Shown here piece by piece: positions 37,878 to 48,803 of a DNA stretch of 64,000 nucleotides. A program made the translations under genes and the position numbers. The notes under the pieces were generated by a model, which was not told the DNA's origin, searched no databases, and saw only the letters and a list, made by a program, of their open reading frames with translations. This stretch comes from Erwinia rhapontici (lineage in GTDB: Bacteria > Pseudomonadota > Gammaproteobacteria > Enterobacterales > Enterobacteriaceae): the NCBI RefSeq assembly GCF_012271765.1, contig NZ_VRKO01000005.1:124001-188000 (forward strand). The letters run 5' to 3'. Positions within the stretch are counted from its first letter, which is position 1. Every line of letters starts with the position of its first letter.

Positions 37878-39443
37878 TTAGTCGAATTTCATGCGTGATG
37901 CTTTCAGGTTGACGACAGCCAGCGCGCCCACCAGCAGGAAGATCAGCGTGGCAATCGCCGCCGCCAGCCCGAAGTCCTGCCCGCCGCCGCCCTCAAAGGC
38001 GATGCGATAGGTGTAGCTCACCAGCAGGTCGGTGTGCCCGGCCGGGGTGGTGGTGCCGAGCATATCCGGCCCGCCGTTGGTCAGCAGCTGGATCAGCACG
38101 AAGTTATTAAAGTTAAACGCAAAGCTGGCGATCATCAGCGGCGTCAGGGGTTTGATCAGCAGCGGCAGCGTGATGCGGAAGAAGTTCTGCATCGGCGTTG
38201 CGCCGTCCATCGCCGAGGCCTCGTAGAGATCGTCCGGGATCGCCTTCAGCAGGCCCATACACAGGATCATCATGTAGGGATACCCCAGCCAGGTGTTGAC
38301 GATGATGATCATGCTTTTCGCCGTCCAGGGATCGCTGAACCACGCCGGTTTAATGCCAAACAGCGCATTCAGCATCAGGTTGATTTCCCCGAAGCTCTGA
38401 TTGAACAGCCCTTTGAAAATCAGAATGGAGATAAACGCCGGGACGGCATAGGGCAGGATCAGCAGGATGCGGTACACCGCTTTGCCTTTCAGCTCCTCCC
38501 ACTGCACCACACAGGCCAGCACCATGCCGACGGCAACGGTCAGCACCACGGTGAGCAGCGCAAAAATAACCGTCCAGACGAAGATAGAGAGGAACGGCTT
38601 CTGGATGCCGTCATCGTGCAGCACGCGCAGGAAGTTGCCCCAGCCGATGCCAACGGTAAAACCGGGGCTGAGTTTCTCTGCCTGCCATTCTCCCTGGGCG
38701 TTCACCGCCTGATAAAACCCTGTCTCGCGGTTCGGCTGATAGACCACACCGGACTGGGCATCGGTCAGCTGCTGGTTCTCTTTGTTCAACTGATACAGCG
38801 GCTGCGTGCCGGAGAACTGGCGCAGTGAACTCATGCGCAGCGTGTCACCCTCGGGCAATCTGGCACTTAACTGGCCGAGCGCCTGGCGGTTCTGGGTGAC
38901 CACGCGCAGCCCGGCTTTCTCCCCGGTGGGGGCAGCCTGCGGCGTCATGGTCAGCGTTTGGGGGGCCGACGCGTTAAAGGTGAAAGGCGGGGAAACCAGG
39001 ACCTCACCGTTGTCAGGGGAAGTGAGGGCCAGCTGCCACTGTTCGCCTGCCGGATAAAGCGCAAAGTTCAGGGCTTTACCGCCCTGGAATTCACGGCCCA
39101 TCAGCACCGACTGCGCACGTTCAAAGGTCAGCTGGTTAGTGCTGCTGTAGTTAGTAAACGCAATCGCAATAGTACAGACCAGCGGGAACAGCACAAATAA
39201 CGCCATCCCGGCCAGGCCAGGATAGACATAGCGCCACGAATACGCGCGGCGGTTACCGTAAATGTACAGGCCGGCACTGGAGAGGATCAGCGCCAGAACG
39301 GCAAAGAGATATTCACCCTGCGCATACATCAGCACGATCAGATAACCGGTTAAGCAGGTGAGCAGGCCAATGGCCAGCCATTTTATCACCTGACGCAACG
39401 GCCATTTTTTGTCAGCGGTCAGACCGGTTTGGGCTACTGGCAT
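37878..39443 (-). CDS. malF: Maltose ABC transporter permease MalF
   Basis: The larger permease of MalFGK2, 521 residues (E. coli 514), with eight predicted helices. A large periplasmic P2 loop follows the third helix (about residues 95-275) and makes the family-specific contact with MalE. The EAA loop reads DLYEASAMDGATPMQNF. The ATG has AAGGAT just upstream. It lies between malE and malG on one transcript, with a strong hairpin after malE that should lower its expression relative to the binding protein. Confidence 0.97.
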   Translation of the reverse strand: MPVAQTGLTADKKWPLRQVIKWLAIGLLTCLTGYLIVLMYAQGEYLFAVLALILSSAGLYIYGNRRAYSWRYVYPGLAGMALFVLFPLVCTIAIAFTNYSSTNQLTFERAQSVLMGREFQGGKALNFALYPAGEQWQLALTSPDNGEVLVSPPFTFNASAPQTLTMTPQAAPTGEKAGLRVVTQNRQALGQLSARLPEGDTLRMSSLRQFSGTQPLYQLNKENQQLTDAQSGVVYQPNRETGFYQAVNAQGEWQAEKLSPGFTVGIGWGNFLRVLHDDGIQKPFLSIFVWTVIFALLTVVLTVAVGMVLACVVQWEELKGKAVYRILLILPYAVPAFISILIFKGLFNQSFGEINLMLNALFGIKPAWFSDPWTAKSMIIIVNTWLGYPYMMILCMGLLKAIPDDLYEASAMDGATPMQNFFRITLPLLIKPLTPLMIASFAFNFNNFVLIQLLTNGGPDMLGTTTPAGHTDLLVSYTYRIAFEGGGGQDFGLAAAIATLIFLLVGALAVVNLKASRMKFD

Positions 39444-39462
39444 AGGGGCTATCCTTGTAGTA

Positions 39463-39492
39463 ACGGCAGGGAGCGGGTTGGCTCTCTGCCGT
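39463..39492 (-). promoter_or_regulatory. Stem-loop between malE and malF
   Basis: ACGGCAG (39463-39469) pairs with CTGCCGT (39486-39492), with GGGAG/CTC extension pairs. In the minus-strand mRNA it follows the malE stop and could protect the malE message while reducing read-through into malF. E. coli uses REP elements at the same place. Confidence 0.6.
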
Positions 39493-39532
39493 TTATTTCA
39501 TGACCTCAACGGCATCAGTCAGTTAACGTTAA

Positions 39533-40747
39533 TTACTTGGTAATGCGTGTTTCAACGTCCTTCAGCGCCTGCTCAACGGTCTGACGGCCATTCACCGCAT
39601 TAATGATGGCGCTGCGCTCGGCATACCAGAACGCACTCATCTGCGGGATATTTGGCATGATTTCGCCGTTTTTCGAGTTCGCCATGGTGGCGGCGATGCG
39701 CGGATCTTTCTCTAACTGTTCCTGATAGGATTTCAGCGCGACCGCGCCCAGCGGTTTGTCTTTATTGACGGCGCTCAGGCCCTCGTTGGTGATCAGGTAG
39801 TTTTCCAGGAACTCTTTCGCCAGTTCTTTATTCGGGCTGGCGGCATTGATACCGGCAGTCAGCACGCCGACGAACGGCTTAGACGGTTTGCCATGGAAGG
39901 TGGGCAGGAGGGCAACGCCATAGTTGATTTTACTCTTGTCGAGATTCGACCACGCCCACGGACCGTCGATGGTCATGGCGGTCTGGCCTTTATTAAAGGC
40001 GGCTTCGGCGATGGAGTAGTCGGTGTCGGCGTTGATGTGTTTGTTTTTCACTAAGTCGATAATGAACTGTAAACCGGCTTTGGCGCCGTCATTGTTCACG
40101 CCCGTGTCTTTGATGTTGTATTTGCCGTTCTCATATTTATAGGCATACCCGCCGTCAGCCGCGATGACAGGCCAGGTGAAGTAGGGTTCCTGCAGGTTCC
40201 ACATGATGGCGCTTTTGCCTTTCGCCCGCAGCGAGGTGTCCAGTGCCGGGATCTCTTCCCAGGTTTTCGGTGCCTCTTTGATCAGGTCTTTGTTATAAAT
40301 CAGCGACAACGCCTCCACCGCGACCGGGTAGCCGATCAGCTTGCCGTTGAAGGTGACGGCATCCCAGGTGAAGGGGAAAATCTTATCTTTAAAGGCCGCG
40401 TCCGGGCTGATCTCAGCCAGCAGGCCGGACTGCGCGTAACCGCCGAAGCGATCGTGCGCCCAGAAAATGATGTCGGGGCCGCCACCGGTCGCGGCCACCT
40501 GTGGGTATTTTTCTTCCAGCTTATCCGGGTGCTCGACGGTGACTTTAATGCCGGTGTCTTTTTCAAATTTCTTACCGACTTCCGCCAGGCCGTTATAGCC
40601 CTTGTCACCGTTGATCCAGATGACCAGCCTGCCTTCTTCGATTTTGGCAAACGCAGAGGAAGAGAGCACCAGCGTCGCGAGCGCGGTGAGGGCCAGGGTC
40701 TGTTTAACGACTTTTTTAACGAAAGGAACCTTGATGCTGAGAGTCAT
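39533..40747 (-). CDS. malE: Maltose/maltodextrin-binding periplasmic protein
   Basis: Periplasmic binding protein that delivers maltodextrins to MalFGK2 and to chemotaxis receptors. The start at 40747 ([14 protein letters not shown]) gives 404 residues with a 34-residue signal peptide ending SSSAFA before [20 protein letters not shown], the hallmark mature N-terminus of MalE. Binding residues such as those in [12 protein letters not shown] and [12 protein letters not shown] are conserved. The AGGA motifs sit 2 or 14 bases from the ATG, an unusual spacing. The reading frame extends 35 codons upstream through the promoter region and is not used. Confidence 0.96.
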   Translation of the reverse strand: MTLSIKVPFVKKVVKQTLALTALATLVLSSSAFAKIEEGRLVIWINGDKGYNGLAEVGKKFEKDTGIKVTVEHPDKLEEKYPQVAATGGGPDIIFWAHDRFGGYAQSGLLAEISPDAAFKDKIFPFTWDAVTFNGKLIGYPVAVEALSLIYNKDLIKEAPKTWEEIPALDTSLRAKGKSAIMWNLQEPYFTWPVIAADGGYAYKYENGKYNIKDTGVNNDGAKAGLQFIIDLVKNKHINADTDYSIAEAAFNKGQTAMTIDGPWAWSNLDKSKINYGVALLPTFHGKPSKPFVGVLTAGINAASPNKELAKEFLENYLITNEGLSAVNKDKPLGAVALKSYQEQLEKDPRIAATMANSKNGEIMPNIPQMSAFWYAERSAIINAVNGRQTVEQALKDVETRITK

Positions 40748-41123
40748 AATCCAATCCTTTTTTATCCTGTTAGGAGTCGGTATTGCTCGTGTCACAGAAG
40801 GAATGACAGGGTACGGCGCCAGTGTGGATTCAACCTGCTCTGCCTTCATCATCCCCCCCTCTACGCCCCCGGCCCTCAGAGTGTGATCCCACCGACACTC
40901 TCAGACGTTATGTGGTGGAAGGCTCAGTTTGTGGCTTCATTTTTTGCTACCCCGATCACGAATTTGAGCGGGGCAGTGAACTTTCAGCCGTTGCCATGAA
41001 GTGACCGTCCTCCCTGCGCCTCCGCCATGAAAAACTTTGTTACGGGTGATTACGTTTACCCACCACTCCTTCACTCTTCGTTGCATCGAGTTTTCTCGCA
41101 GGCGTCAAGTACAGGAGTTCAGG
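40748..41123. promoter_or_regulatory. Divergent malE-malK control region
   Basis: The 376 bp between the divergent starts. A good MalT box on the minus strand, GGGGATGATG, lies at 40847-40856 (9 of 10 to GGGGA(T/G)GAGG). A second, AGGGAGGACG, lies at 41006-41015 on the minus strand. An inverted repeat GAGTGT-N10-ACACTC (about 40879-40900) includes TGTGA and could be a CRP site. E. coli controls malEFG and malK-lamB from one such shared MalT/CRP region; the same is inferred here. Confidence 0.6.
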
Positions 41124-43558
<2,435 letters not shown>

Positions 43559-43559
43559 C

Positions 43560-43687
43560 TTTTTCCTTCCTGTTTCGCGCTGCTGATGCGTTGGCTGCGC
43601 GGCCTCGCCCCGGTCACGTAGTGATCTACGCTCCCGGGGACTTGGCCGCTTGCCGCCTTCCAGCAACACGAAACCGTTTGGAAAAAG
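43560..43687. repeat. R4: long imperfect palindrome between lamB and malM
   Basis: About 128 bp whose ends pair (CTTTTTCC with GGAAAAAG), then GTTTCG/CGAAAC, TGCTG/CAGCA, GCGGC/GCCGC and a central CCCCGG/CCGGGG around TCACGTAGTGA. It resembles a common dispersed intergenic repeat of Enterobacterales that I recall from memory. In the lamB mRNA it would form a long hairpin after the stop codon, so it may protect lamB mRNA or limit read-through to malM. Confidence 0.7.
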
Positions 43688-43773
43688 CCGCGTTCAACAT
43701 GAGCTAAGAAGTGCTGGCTGGCGGTATATCAGTGGATAGCCGCCAGCCTTCAGGTGATCAAAAGGAAACAACC

Positions 43774-44664
43774 ATGAGAAAAAATTTGCTGTCACTGTGT
43801 TTGTCGCTGAGCCTGCTGGCGGCGTTGCCTGCCGGGGTTTACGCCGCGCAGCAGGATGCCAGTACCGCACCGGCGATCGCGAGCCAGACCTTACACACGC
43901 TTTCATGGACGCCGCTGGTGCCGCCAGTGACGCAGGATGTGACGCTCGGCACTGCCAGCGCCACGATTAATCAGGGGGATATTCAGGGGGCCGTTGCGGC
44001 CTTTGCCCTGCCTGCCGACCGGGGATCGCTTGAAATCACCCTGAGCAGTATTGCGACGGGGAAAACGGTGTATGCACCGAATGTATTAGTGCTGGATGAA
44101 CAGATGCGTCCGGCGGCTTTCTACCCCTCCAGCTACTTCCCGTATCAGCAGCCTGGCATTGTTTCCAGCGATCGTCTGGAAGGCACACTGAAACTGACGC
44201 CTGCGCTGGGTCAAAAACAAATTTACCTGCTGGTGTATACCACGCGTCAAGATCTGGCAGAGACAACGCAGATGGTGAACCCGGCGAAAGCCTATGCGGC
44301 GGGCGTGGGTAACGCTGTGCCGGATATCCCGGACCCGATTGCCCGCCATACGACAACGGGGTTGCTGAGCCTCAAAGTGTCTGCCGAGCAGAAGAGTGGC
44401 AACGTGATGATTGGTCAGGTCTTCCCGTCATCGGCCCCGGCGGCGGCACCTGTCATGGTCGGCAGGACAGCTCCGGCAGCGGCGCCAGCCGTGACGAAGC
44501 CGGACGCACCGATGCTCGACGATTCTGAACGCTACTTTAATGACGCGATTTCGAAAGCAGTCAAAGCGGGTGATGTTGATAAGGCATTGAAACTGCTGGA
44601 TGAAGCGGAGCGTCTGGGCTCGAAAACGGCACGCAAAACCTTTATCGACAGTGTTAAGCGCTGA
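43774..44664 (+). CDS. malM: Maltose regulon periplasmic protein MalM
   Basis: Periplasmic protein of the maltose regulon, 296 residues (E. coli 306), with unknown exact function. The start at 43774 (MRKNLLSLCLSLSLLAALPA) has AAGGAA upstream and a signal peptide ending VYAA. Family segments include LVPPVTQDVTLGTASATI and FYPSSYFPYQQPGIVSSDRL (N-terminal beta domain) and a proline/alanine-rich linker (about 240-260) before the helical C-terminus DSERYFNDAISKAVKAGDVD. It is the last gene of the malK-lamB-malM transcript. Confidence 0.92.
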   Translation: MRKNLLSLCLSLSLLAALPAGVYAAQQDASTAPAIASQTLHTLSWTPLVPPVTQDVTLGTASATINQGDIQGAVAAFALPADRGSLEITLSSIATGKTVYAPNVLVLDEQMRPAAFYPSSYFPYQQPGIVSSDRLEGTLKLTPALGQKQIYLLVYTTRQDLAETTQMVNPAKAYAAGVGNAVPDIPDPIARHTTTGLLSLKVSAEQKSGNVMIGQVFPSSAPAAAPVMVGRTAPAAAPAVTKPDAPMLDDSERYFNDAISKAVKAGDVDKALKLLDEAERLGSKTARKTFIDSVKR

Positions 44665-44689
44665 TTTCTCAATCCTGACTGATGCCGAG

Positions 44690-44714
44690 CCTCCCCGCGC
44701 AGGGGAGGTTATTT
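44690..44714 (+). terminator. Terminator after malM
   Basis: CCTCCCC pairs with GGGGAGG around GCGCA and is followed by TTATTTAT, overlapping the end of the converging GNAT gene. Confidence 0.7.
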
Positions 44715-45527
44715 ATCCAGACTGCTCACCATCTCATACTGCTGTAATGCCACCTGCTGATACCCCGCCTGAATAAACAACGGGGCAAACCTTTCCGGCA
44801 CAGACACCGGCGTGCGGATCCCCGGATAGTGCGCATTTATCTTACCCAGTATCGTACGGGCCCGCCCCTGATGGCAGAAATCGGGCTCGACAAACAAATA
44901 GCGCAACTGCGGGGCACCCGTCAGCCAGTCAATCACGGCCCATGCCTGCTCGCCATCGCGAACCACCTGGCAGGGCAACGCGGGAAAGGAGAGAGGGTCC
45001 AGCAGCCACGGGATCTCATTCTGCGGGGCGCGCCAGATGGCACGTAACAACGCGTCGGTAGCGGCGATGGGCAGCGGGTTTGTCGGGCCGTTGGGTGACT
45101 CCTGACCCGTAAAGCCCAGCAGTGTCTGCCGGGTTTCAAAGCCCAGCGCCTGGTAAAGCGCCACCGCCGCACGGTTTTCAGCAATCACTTCCAGCGCAAC
45201 CTGAACATAGTTTTTTTCAGCCAGCCGGGATAACAGCGCCAGCATCATTGGCTTCGCCAGCCCGTTGCCGCGAGCGTCCGGGTGCAGCGCAAAGGCGGCG
45301 ATGCGTGCCCGTAGGCCTCGGGTCGTGACCAGCGCAATGGCGATCGGCTGCTCTCCCTGCATCCACACCAATGACTCAGTGAAATTCAGCCCTTCGGAAC
45401 AGAAGCGCGCGGCGAAATAGTCCGGGGTGACCGACAGCGGTACGACATACTGCTGAAAGCAGGTGGTCATAATGTCACTGAGTTGCACAATACTGAAATG
45501 ACTCGCAGGGACGAATAGCGGTGACAT
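44709..45527 (-). CDS. GNAT family N-acetyltransferase
   Basis: A 272-residue protein with one clear GNAT domain in the N-terminal half. The acetyl-CoA loop reads HPDARGNGLAKPMMLALL (the Q/R-x-x-G-x-G/A motif A) and a following helix has ENRAAVALYQALGFE, the usual motif B. The C-terminal 110 residues could be a second, degenerate GNAT fold (LRYLFVEPDFCHQGRARTILG). The start at 45527 was chosen because GGAG lies 7 bases upstream. The substrate is unknown. Confidence 0.82.
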   Translation of the reverse strand: MSPLFVPASHFSIVQLSDIMTTCFQQYVVPLSVTPDYFAARFCSEGLNFTESLVWMQGEQPIAIALVTTRGLRARIAAFALHPDARGNGLAKPMMLALLSRLAEKNYVQVALEVIAENRAAVALYQALGFETRQTLLGFTGQESPNGPTNPLPIAATDALLRAIWRAPQNEIPWLLDPLSFPALPCQVVRDGEQAWAVIDWLTGAPQLRYLFVEPDFCHQGRARTILGKINAHYPGIRTPVSVPERFAPLFIQAGYQQVALQQYEMVSSLDK

Positions 45528-45596
45528 AGTCAAACTCCGTTTTGGGGAGGGTTGCTCAACGATAGGCGATAACCGCGTTTTATGCGCGCCGGGAGA

Positions 45597-46235
45597 CTAT
45601 TCCGCCTCCAGTTTCCCTACCCCAATCATCATCGGCGTATGGTGATGACCCGTCTCGGCAAACAGCAGTGAACCGTTAACGCGCACGCGCTGGCCGATCA
45701 GGTGGCGATGGGTTTTATACATGCCCGCCTGCACCAGCAGTTGCATCTGCGCCTGGTCTCCCCAGTTGGCGGCATCATCCGCACACACCGGCTTATCCGC
45801 CTGCAATACCCAGTAAACCTCGGCTTCATCGCCTTGTTCAACGCTCTCGTAGTTCGGCGGGCCGGGGAAGGTGATGCGCAGCAGCTTACCTGTCAGCGTC
45901 ACTTCAGTACCTTCTTCCGGGCAGGCGGTGGGCGGCGGAGTGGTCAGCGCCACATATTTTTGCTGTGAACGGCTGTACCACTCACTCAGGCAGGCGGCGG
46001 TCTTGCACTGCTCGCGCAGCGCCCAGTTCTCTTTGGTCATCTGCCGGAATTCACTGCTGTTGCCGCTGGCGGTTTTGGCCTCGTGGTAAACCTTTGCCAG
46101 CTGGTCGTCAGCCTGGGACAGGGCAGGTGTGGTGCAGATCAGTTTCTCGCTGACGCTGCTGGCTTTGGTGCAGTCAAAACTCGCCGCATGGGCGCCCAGG
46201 GAAAGGGTAAAGCAGAGTAACGCTATCCGTCTCAT
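45597..46235 (-). CDS. LprI/DUF1311-like exported protein with DUF4431-type C-terminal domain
   Basis: A 212-residue secreted protein. The signal peptide (MRRIALLCFTLSLGAHA) is followed by a Cys-rich LprI/DUF1311 domain: FDCTKASSVSEKLICTTPALSQAD, quoted in part, with the pattern Cys-x-x-A-x(6)-E-x-x-I-C, then WALREQCKTAACLSEWY. Some DUF1311 proteins bind or inhibit lysozyme. The C-terminal half (about 115-210) resembles DUF4431 (VTLTGKLLRITFPGPPNYES). The role is not known; an envelope stress or lysozyme-inhibitor function is possible. Confidence 0.78.
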   Translation of the reverse strand: MRRIALLCFTLSLGAHAASFDCTKASSVSEKLICTTPALSQADDQLAKVYHEAKTASGNSSEFRQMTKENWALREQCKTAACLSEWYSRSQQKYVALTTPPPTACPEEGTEVTLTGKLLRITFPGPPNYESVEQGDEAEVYWVLQADKPVCADDAANWGDQAQMQLLVQAGMYKTHRHLIGQRVRVNGSLLFAETGHHHTPMMIGVGKLEAE

Positions 46236-46466
46236 GGTGTATCCATTGGAATATTTTTACCGGATGTTAATAGCCTGAACCGCCGCACAGATCCACTAAA
46301 AACGCACGGCCTCAGCCTGGATGCCATCGGGCAGGGTGAGCACGCCACCGCGTTAACCGCAAATATAACGTGATGGCGGTGGCTTTTTCCCTGCCTGGCA
46401 ACCAAAATACCCCCCATAAACCGGTAAACGCCGGGTGAAAACCGATATGCGTAGCGAGGTAACAGC

Positions 46467-47024
46467 ATGCAACAAGGACCATTGACGGAAGAAGAGCTGG
46501 AATGGCTGGACGATGTCTTAATCAAATATGGCAGCGAAGAGTCGGTGGTGGATGCCTCTGAACTGGATGGCCTGTTCACCGCTATTCTCTCCGGTCCGGT
46601 GCTGGTTGAGCCGCAGGTCTGGCTGCCGCTGATTTGGGGTGGCGAAGAGAATGACCCGGAATGGGAGTCGGATGAAGAGTTTGAGCAGTTTATGGATCTC
46701 ATCGCCCAGCATATGAACGATATCGCGGACCGCCTGAATGAATATCCTGACCAGTTTGAGCCGTTGTTTGGCCTGAACACGGTGGACGATCAGGAGTTTG
46801 TCGTGGTGGAAGACTGGTGTTGCGGTTATCTGAAAGGCGTGGCGCTGGGCGACTGGTCGTCACTGCCGGCCACCTTGCAGCCTGCGCTGGCGGCGATTGC
46901 CCTGCACGGCGAGGAAGAAAACCTCTCCCAGCTGGAAACGCTGACGCCGGAAGCGTACGAGCAGAGCATTGAGGCGATCCGCCCGGCGGCGATCGCTCTC
47001 CATGCGAAGTGGTTATTGCACTGA
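46467..47024 (+). CDS. UPF0149 (YecA/YgfB) family protein
   Basis: An acidic, helical 185-residue protein of the UPF0149 family. Family marks are LTEEELEWLDDVLIKYG, ASELDGLFTAILSGP, WLPLIWGGEE and VVEDWCCGYLKGVALGDW. E. coli YecA carries an extra C-terminal SEC-C zinc motif (CxCxnCH type); that motif is absent here and the protein ends after the helical domain. Function unknown. GAGG lies 8 bases before the ATG. Confidence 0.87.
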   Translation: MQQGPLTEEELEWLDDVLIKYGSEESVVDASELDGLFTAILSGPVLVEPQVWLPLIWGGEENDPEWESDEEFEQFMDLIAQHMNDIADRLNEYPDQFEPLFGLNTVDDQEFVVVEDWCCGYLKGVALGDWSSLPATLQPALAAIALHGEEENLSQLETLTPEAYEQSIEAIRPAAIALHAKWLLH

Positions 47025-47030
47025 GTAATA

Positions 47031-47062
47031 CGTCAACCATGCGGCTTACCGCGTGGTTGACG
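47031..47062. terminator. Hairpin between converging UPF0149 and nlpA genes
   Basis: CGTCAACCA (47031-47039) pairs with TGGTTGACG (47054-47062) and GCGG/CCGC extends the stem. It lies between two converging stops, so it probably works in both directions; the T-runs are weak. Confidence 0.65.
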
Positions 47063-47070
47063 CTTTCCGC

Positions 47071-47886
47071 TTACCAGCCCGCTACCGCACCACCGTTGAA
47101 GATCTTATCCGCCGCGGCCGCCACTTCAGGTGACTGGTAGGATTTGATAAAGTCACGCACGTTTGGCGCGTCTTTATTGTCTTCACGGGTCACGATGATA
47201 TTGACGTACGGCGACTGTTTATCCTCGATAAATACGCTGTCGCGTACCGGGTTCAGGCCAGTTTGTTGCAGGTAGGTGGTGCTGATAATCGCCACGGTCA
47301 CCTGAGCGTCATCCAGCACGCGCGGCAGCTGCGCGCCTTCCATTTCCATAATCTTCAGATGCAGCGGGTTGGCCGTAATATCCACCGCCGTTGGCAACAG
47401 TCCGGTATCCGCTTTCAGCGTGACCAGCTTCTCTTTCTGCAGCAGCAGCAGCGCGCGCCCGAGGTTGGTCGGGTCGTTCGGAATGGCGATGGTGTCACCG
47501 TCTTTCAGCTCGCTAATCTGTTTGATTTTTTTCGAATAGCCCGCCATCGGGAAAACAAAGGTATTCCCTACCGCGACCAGGGTGGTGCCTTTGGCCTTGT
47601 TGTCCTGTTCGAGGAACGGACGATGCTGGAACACGTTGGCATCGAGATCGCCGTGCGCCGTGGGGTCATTCGGCAGCAGTGAACCGCTGAATCCCACCAG
47701 TTCCACCTCCAGCCCGTACTTCTCTTTCGCCACGGCTTTGGCTACTTCGGCCACATCCTGTTCAGCGCCGTTGATCACACCGACTTTAATCGTGTGGGCA
47801 TCGTTATTTTTCTGGTCACAGCCTGCGAGCAGAATAGCCAGCATCAGCGCGGCAGTTTTGACAGTACGGCTCAGGGTAAGATCCAC
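47071..47886 (-). CDS. nlpA: MetQ/NlpA family substrate-binding lipoprotein
   Basis: Inner-membrane lipoprotein of the MetQ/NlpA family, 271 residues (E. coli NlpA 272). The lipobox is LLAGC in MLAILLAGCDQ, and Asp at +2 predicts inner-membrane retention. It then follows NlpA closely (IKVGVINGAEQDVAEVAKAV, ANVFQHRPFLEQDNKAKG, YVNIIVTREDNKDA). The GTG at 47886 has AAGGA 7 bases upstream. There is no metN or metI beside it, so like NlpA it is an orphan that may share the MetNI transporter. Confidence 0.9.
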   Translation of the reverse strand: MDLTLSRTVKTAALMLAILLAGCDQKNNDAHTIKVGVINGAEQDVAEVAKAVAKEKYGLEVELVGFSGSLLPNDPTAHGDLDANVFQHRPFLEQDNKAKGTTLVAVGNTFVFPMAGYSKKIKQISELKDGDTIAIPNDPTNLGRALLLLQKEKLVTLKADTGLLPTAVDITANPLHLKIMEMEGAQLPRVLDDAQVTVAIISTTYLQQTGLNPVRDSVFIEDKQSPYVNIIVTREDNKDAPNVRDFIKSYQSPEVAAAADKIFNGGAVAGW

Positions 47887-48018
47887 GTTATTTTCCTTAA
47901 TTTCAATAAGCTGAAGGCGTAACAAACAACCGCAAACGAGGCACGGAGTCAATGTCGGGGCTTATGATAAAAAGGGTGGCGTTATAACCAGAGATTGTAA
48001 GGCAGGGCGGGCACGGGA

Positions 48019-48276
48019 TTAAGGTTTTTTGGTCTCAGGATGCCACAAACGCACCAGCTCGGCCAGTTCATCTTCAACCGTGTAAAAATAGCAGGAAGGA
48101 ACACTCAGAACTTCAGCCAGGCGGCACATCAGTTCAAAGTCAGGGACGTGTATACCGCGCTCATATTGGTTCATCCGTGCGCTGGCGGTAGCTTCGTCAA
48201 TCCCTGCTAAAACACCAAGCTTCTGTTGTGATATCCCTTTCCTTACCCGGGCTTCTTTCAAACGATGTGGCAGCAT
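48019..48276 (-). CDS. Small XRE-family HTH regulator
   Basis: An 85-residue protein that is nearly all a Cro/C1-type helix-turn-helix (RLKEARVRKGISQQKLGVLA, then EATASARMNQYERG, then ELMCRLAEVLSVPSCYFY). The recognition-helix region is in ASARMNQYERG. It is divergent from the Nlp-like gene 121 bp away, so the two may control a shared region. Confidence 0.82.
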   Translation of the reverse strand: MLPHRLKEARVRKGISQQKLGVLAGIDEATASARMNQYERGIHVPDFELMCRLAEVLSVPSCYFYTVEDELAELVRLWHPETKKP

Positions 48277-48397
48277 GTCGATCCTGACTTCTGAATAATT
48301 AACAGGATTCTCTTAGCTGCTCGTGTAAAATGTACTAAGTATTGCTTAGTGTTGAATTTGGAAGATAACAGGAGTTGGCTTACAAGCAGAGGAAGGC

Positions 48398-48736
48398 ATG
48401 AAGAAAAAAACTGATATGCACCCCGCCGATATCATCGCGGCGATCAAGAAACGGCAGACATCGCTGGCGGAGTTATCCCGCAAGGTAGGATTATGTTCGG
48501 GAACACTGGCTAATGCCCTGAAAAGGCCCTGGCCAAAAGGGGAGTTCATTATTGCCGCTGCACTGGGAATCCATCCGTCGGAGATCTGGCCCAGTCGGTA
48601 TTACGATAAACGTGGGCAACTGCTGGCGCGTGAACAGTTGTTGAGAACCCCCAGACGGCATCATGTGACGCCGTTGCAGGTCGAGGAACACAGTCAGCCT
48701 CAGTCAGTACCTGGGGATGAGCTCAGACAGGATTAA
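48398..48736 (+). CDS. Nlp/Ner-like (SfsB family) DNA-binding protein
   Basis: A 112-residue protein with an Nlp/Ner-type winged helix-turn-helix in its first 75 residues (MHPADIIAAIKKRQTSLAEL, then RKVGLCSGTLANALKRPWPK and LGIHPSEIWPSRYYD). E. coli SfsB (about 92 residues) and phage Mu Ner share this fold. The Gln/Glu-rich tail is extra. Related host genes affect maltose gene expression in E. coli, but no link to the nearby mal cluster can be shown from sequence. Confidence 0.82.
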   Translation: MKKKTDMHPADIIAAIKKRQTSLAELSRKVGLCSGTLANALKRPWPKGEFIIAAALGIHPSEIWPSRYYDKRGQLLAREQLLRTPRRHHVTPLQVEEHSQPQSVPGDELRQD

Positions 48737-48803
48737 ACGTCTCGCAAATTGCAGATGTCCCGCGACAGGCGCTGGCGTAACAGCGTCTGTCGCAGGGAAG
48801 GGA

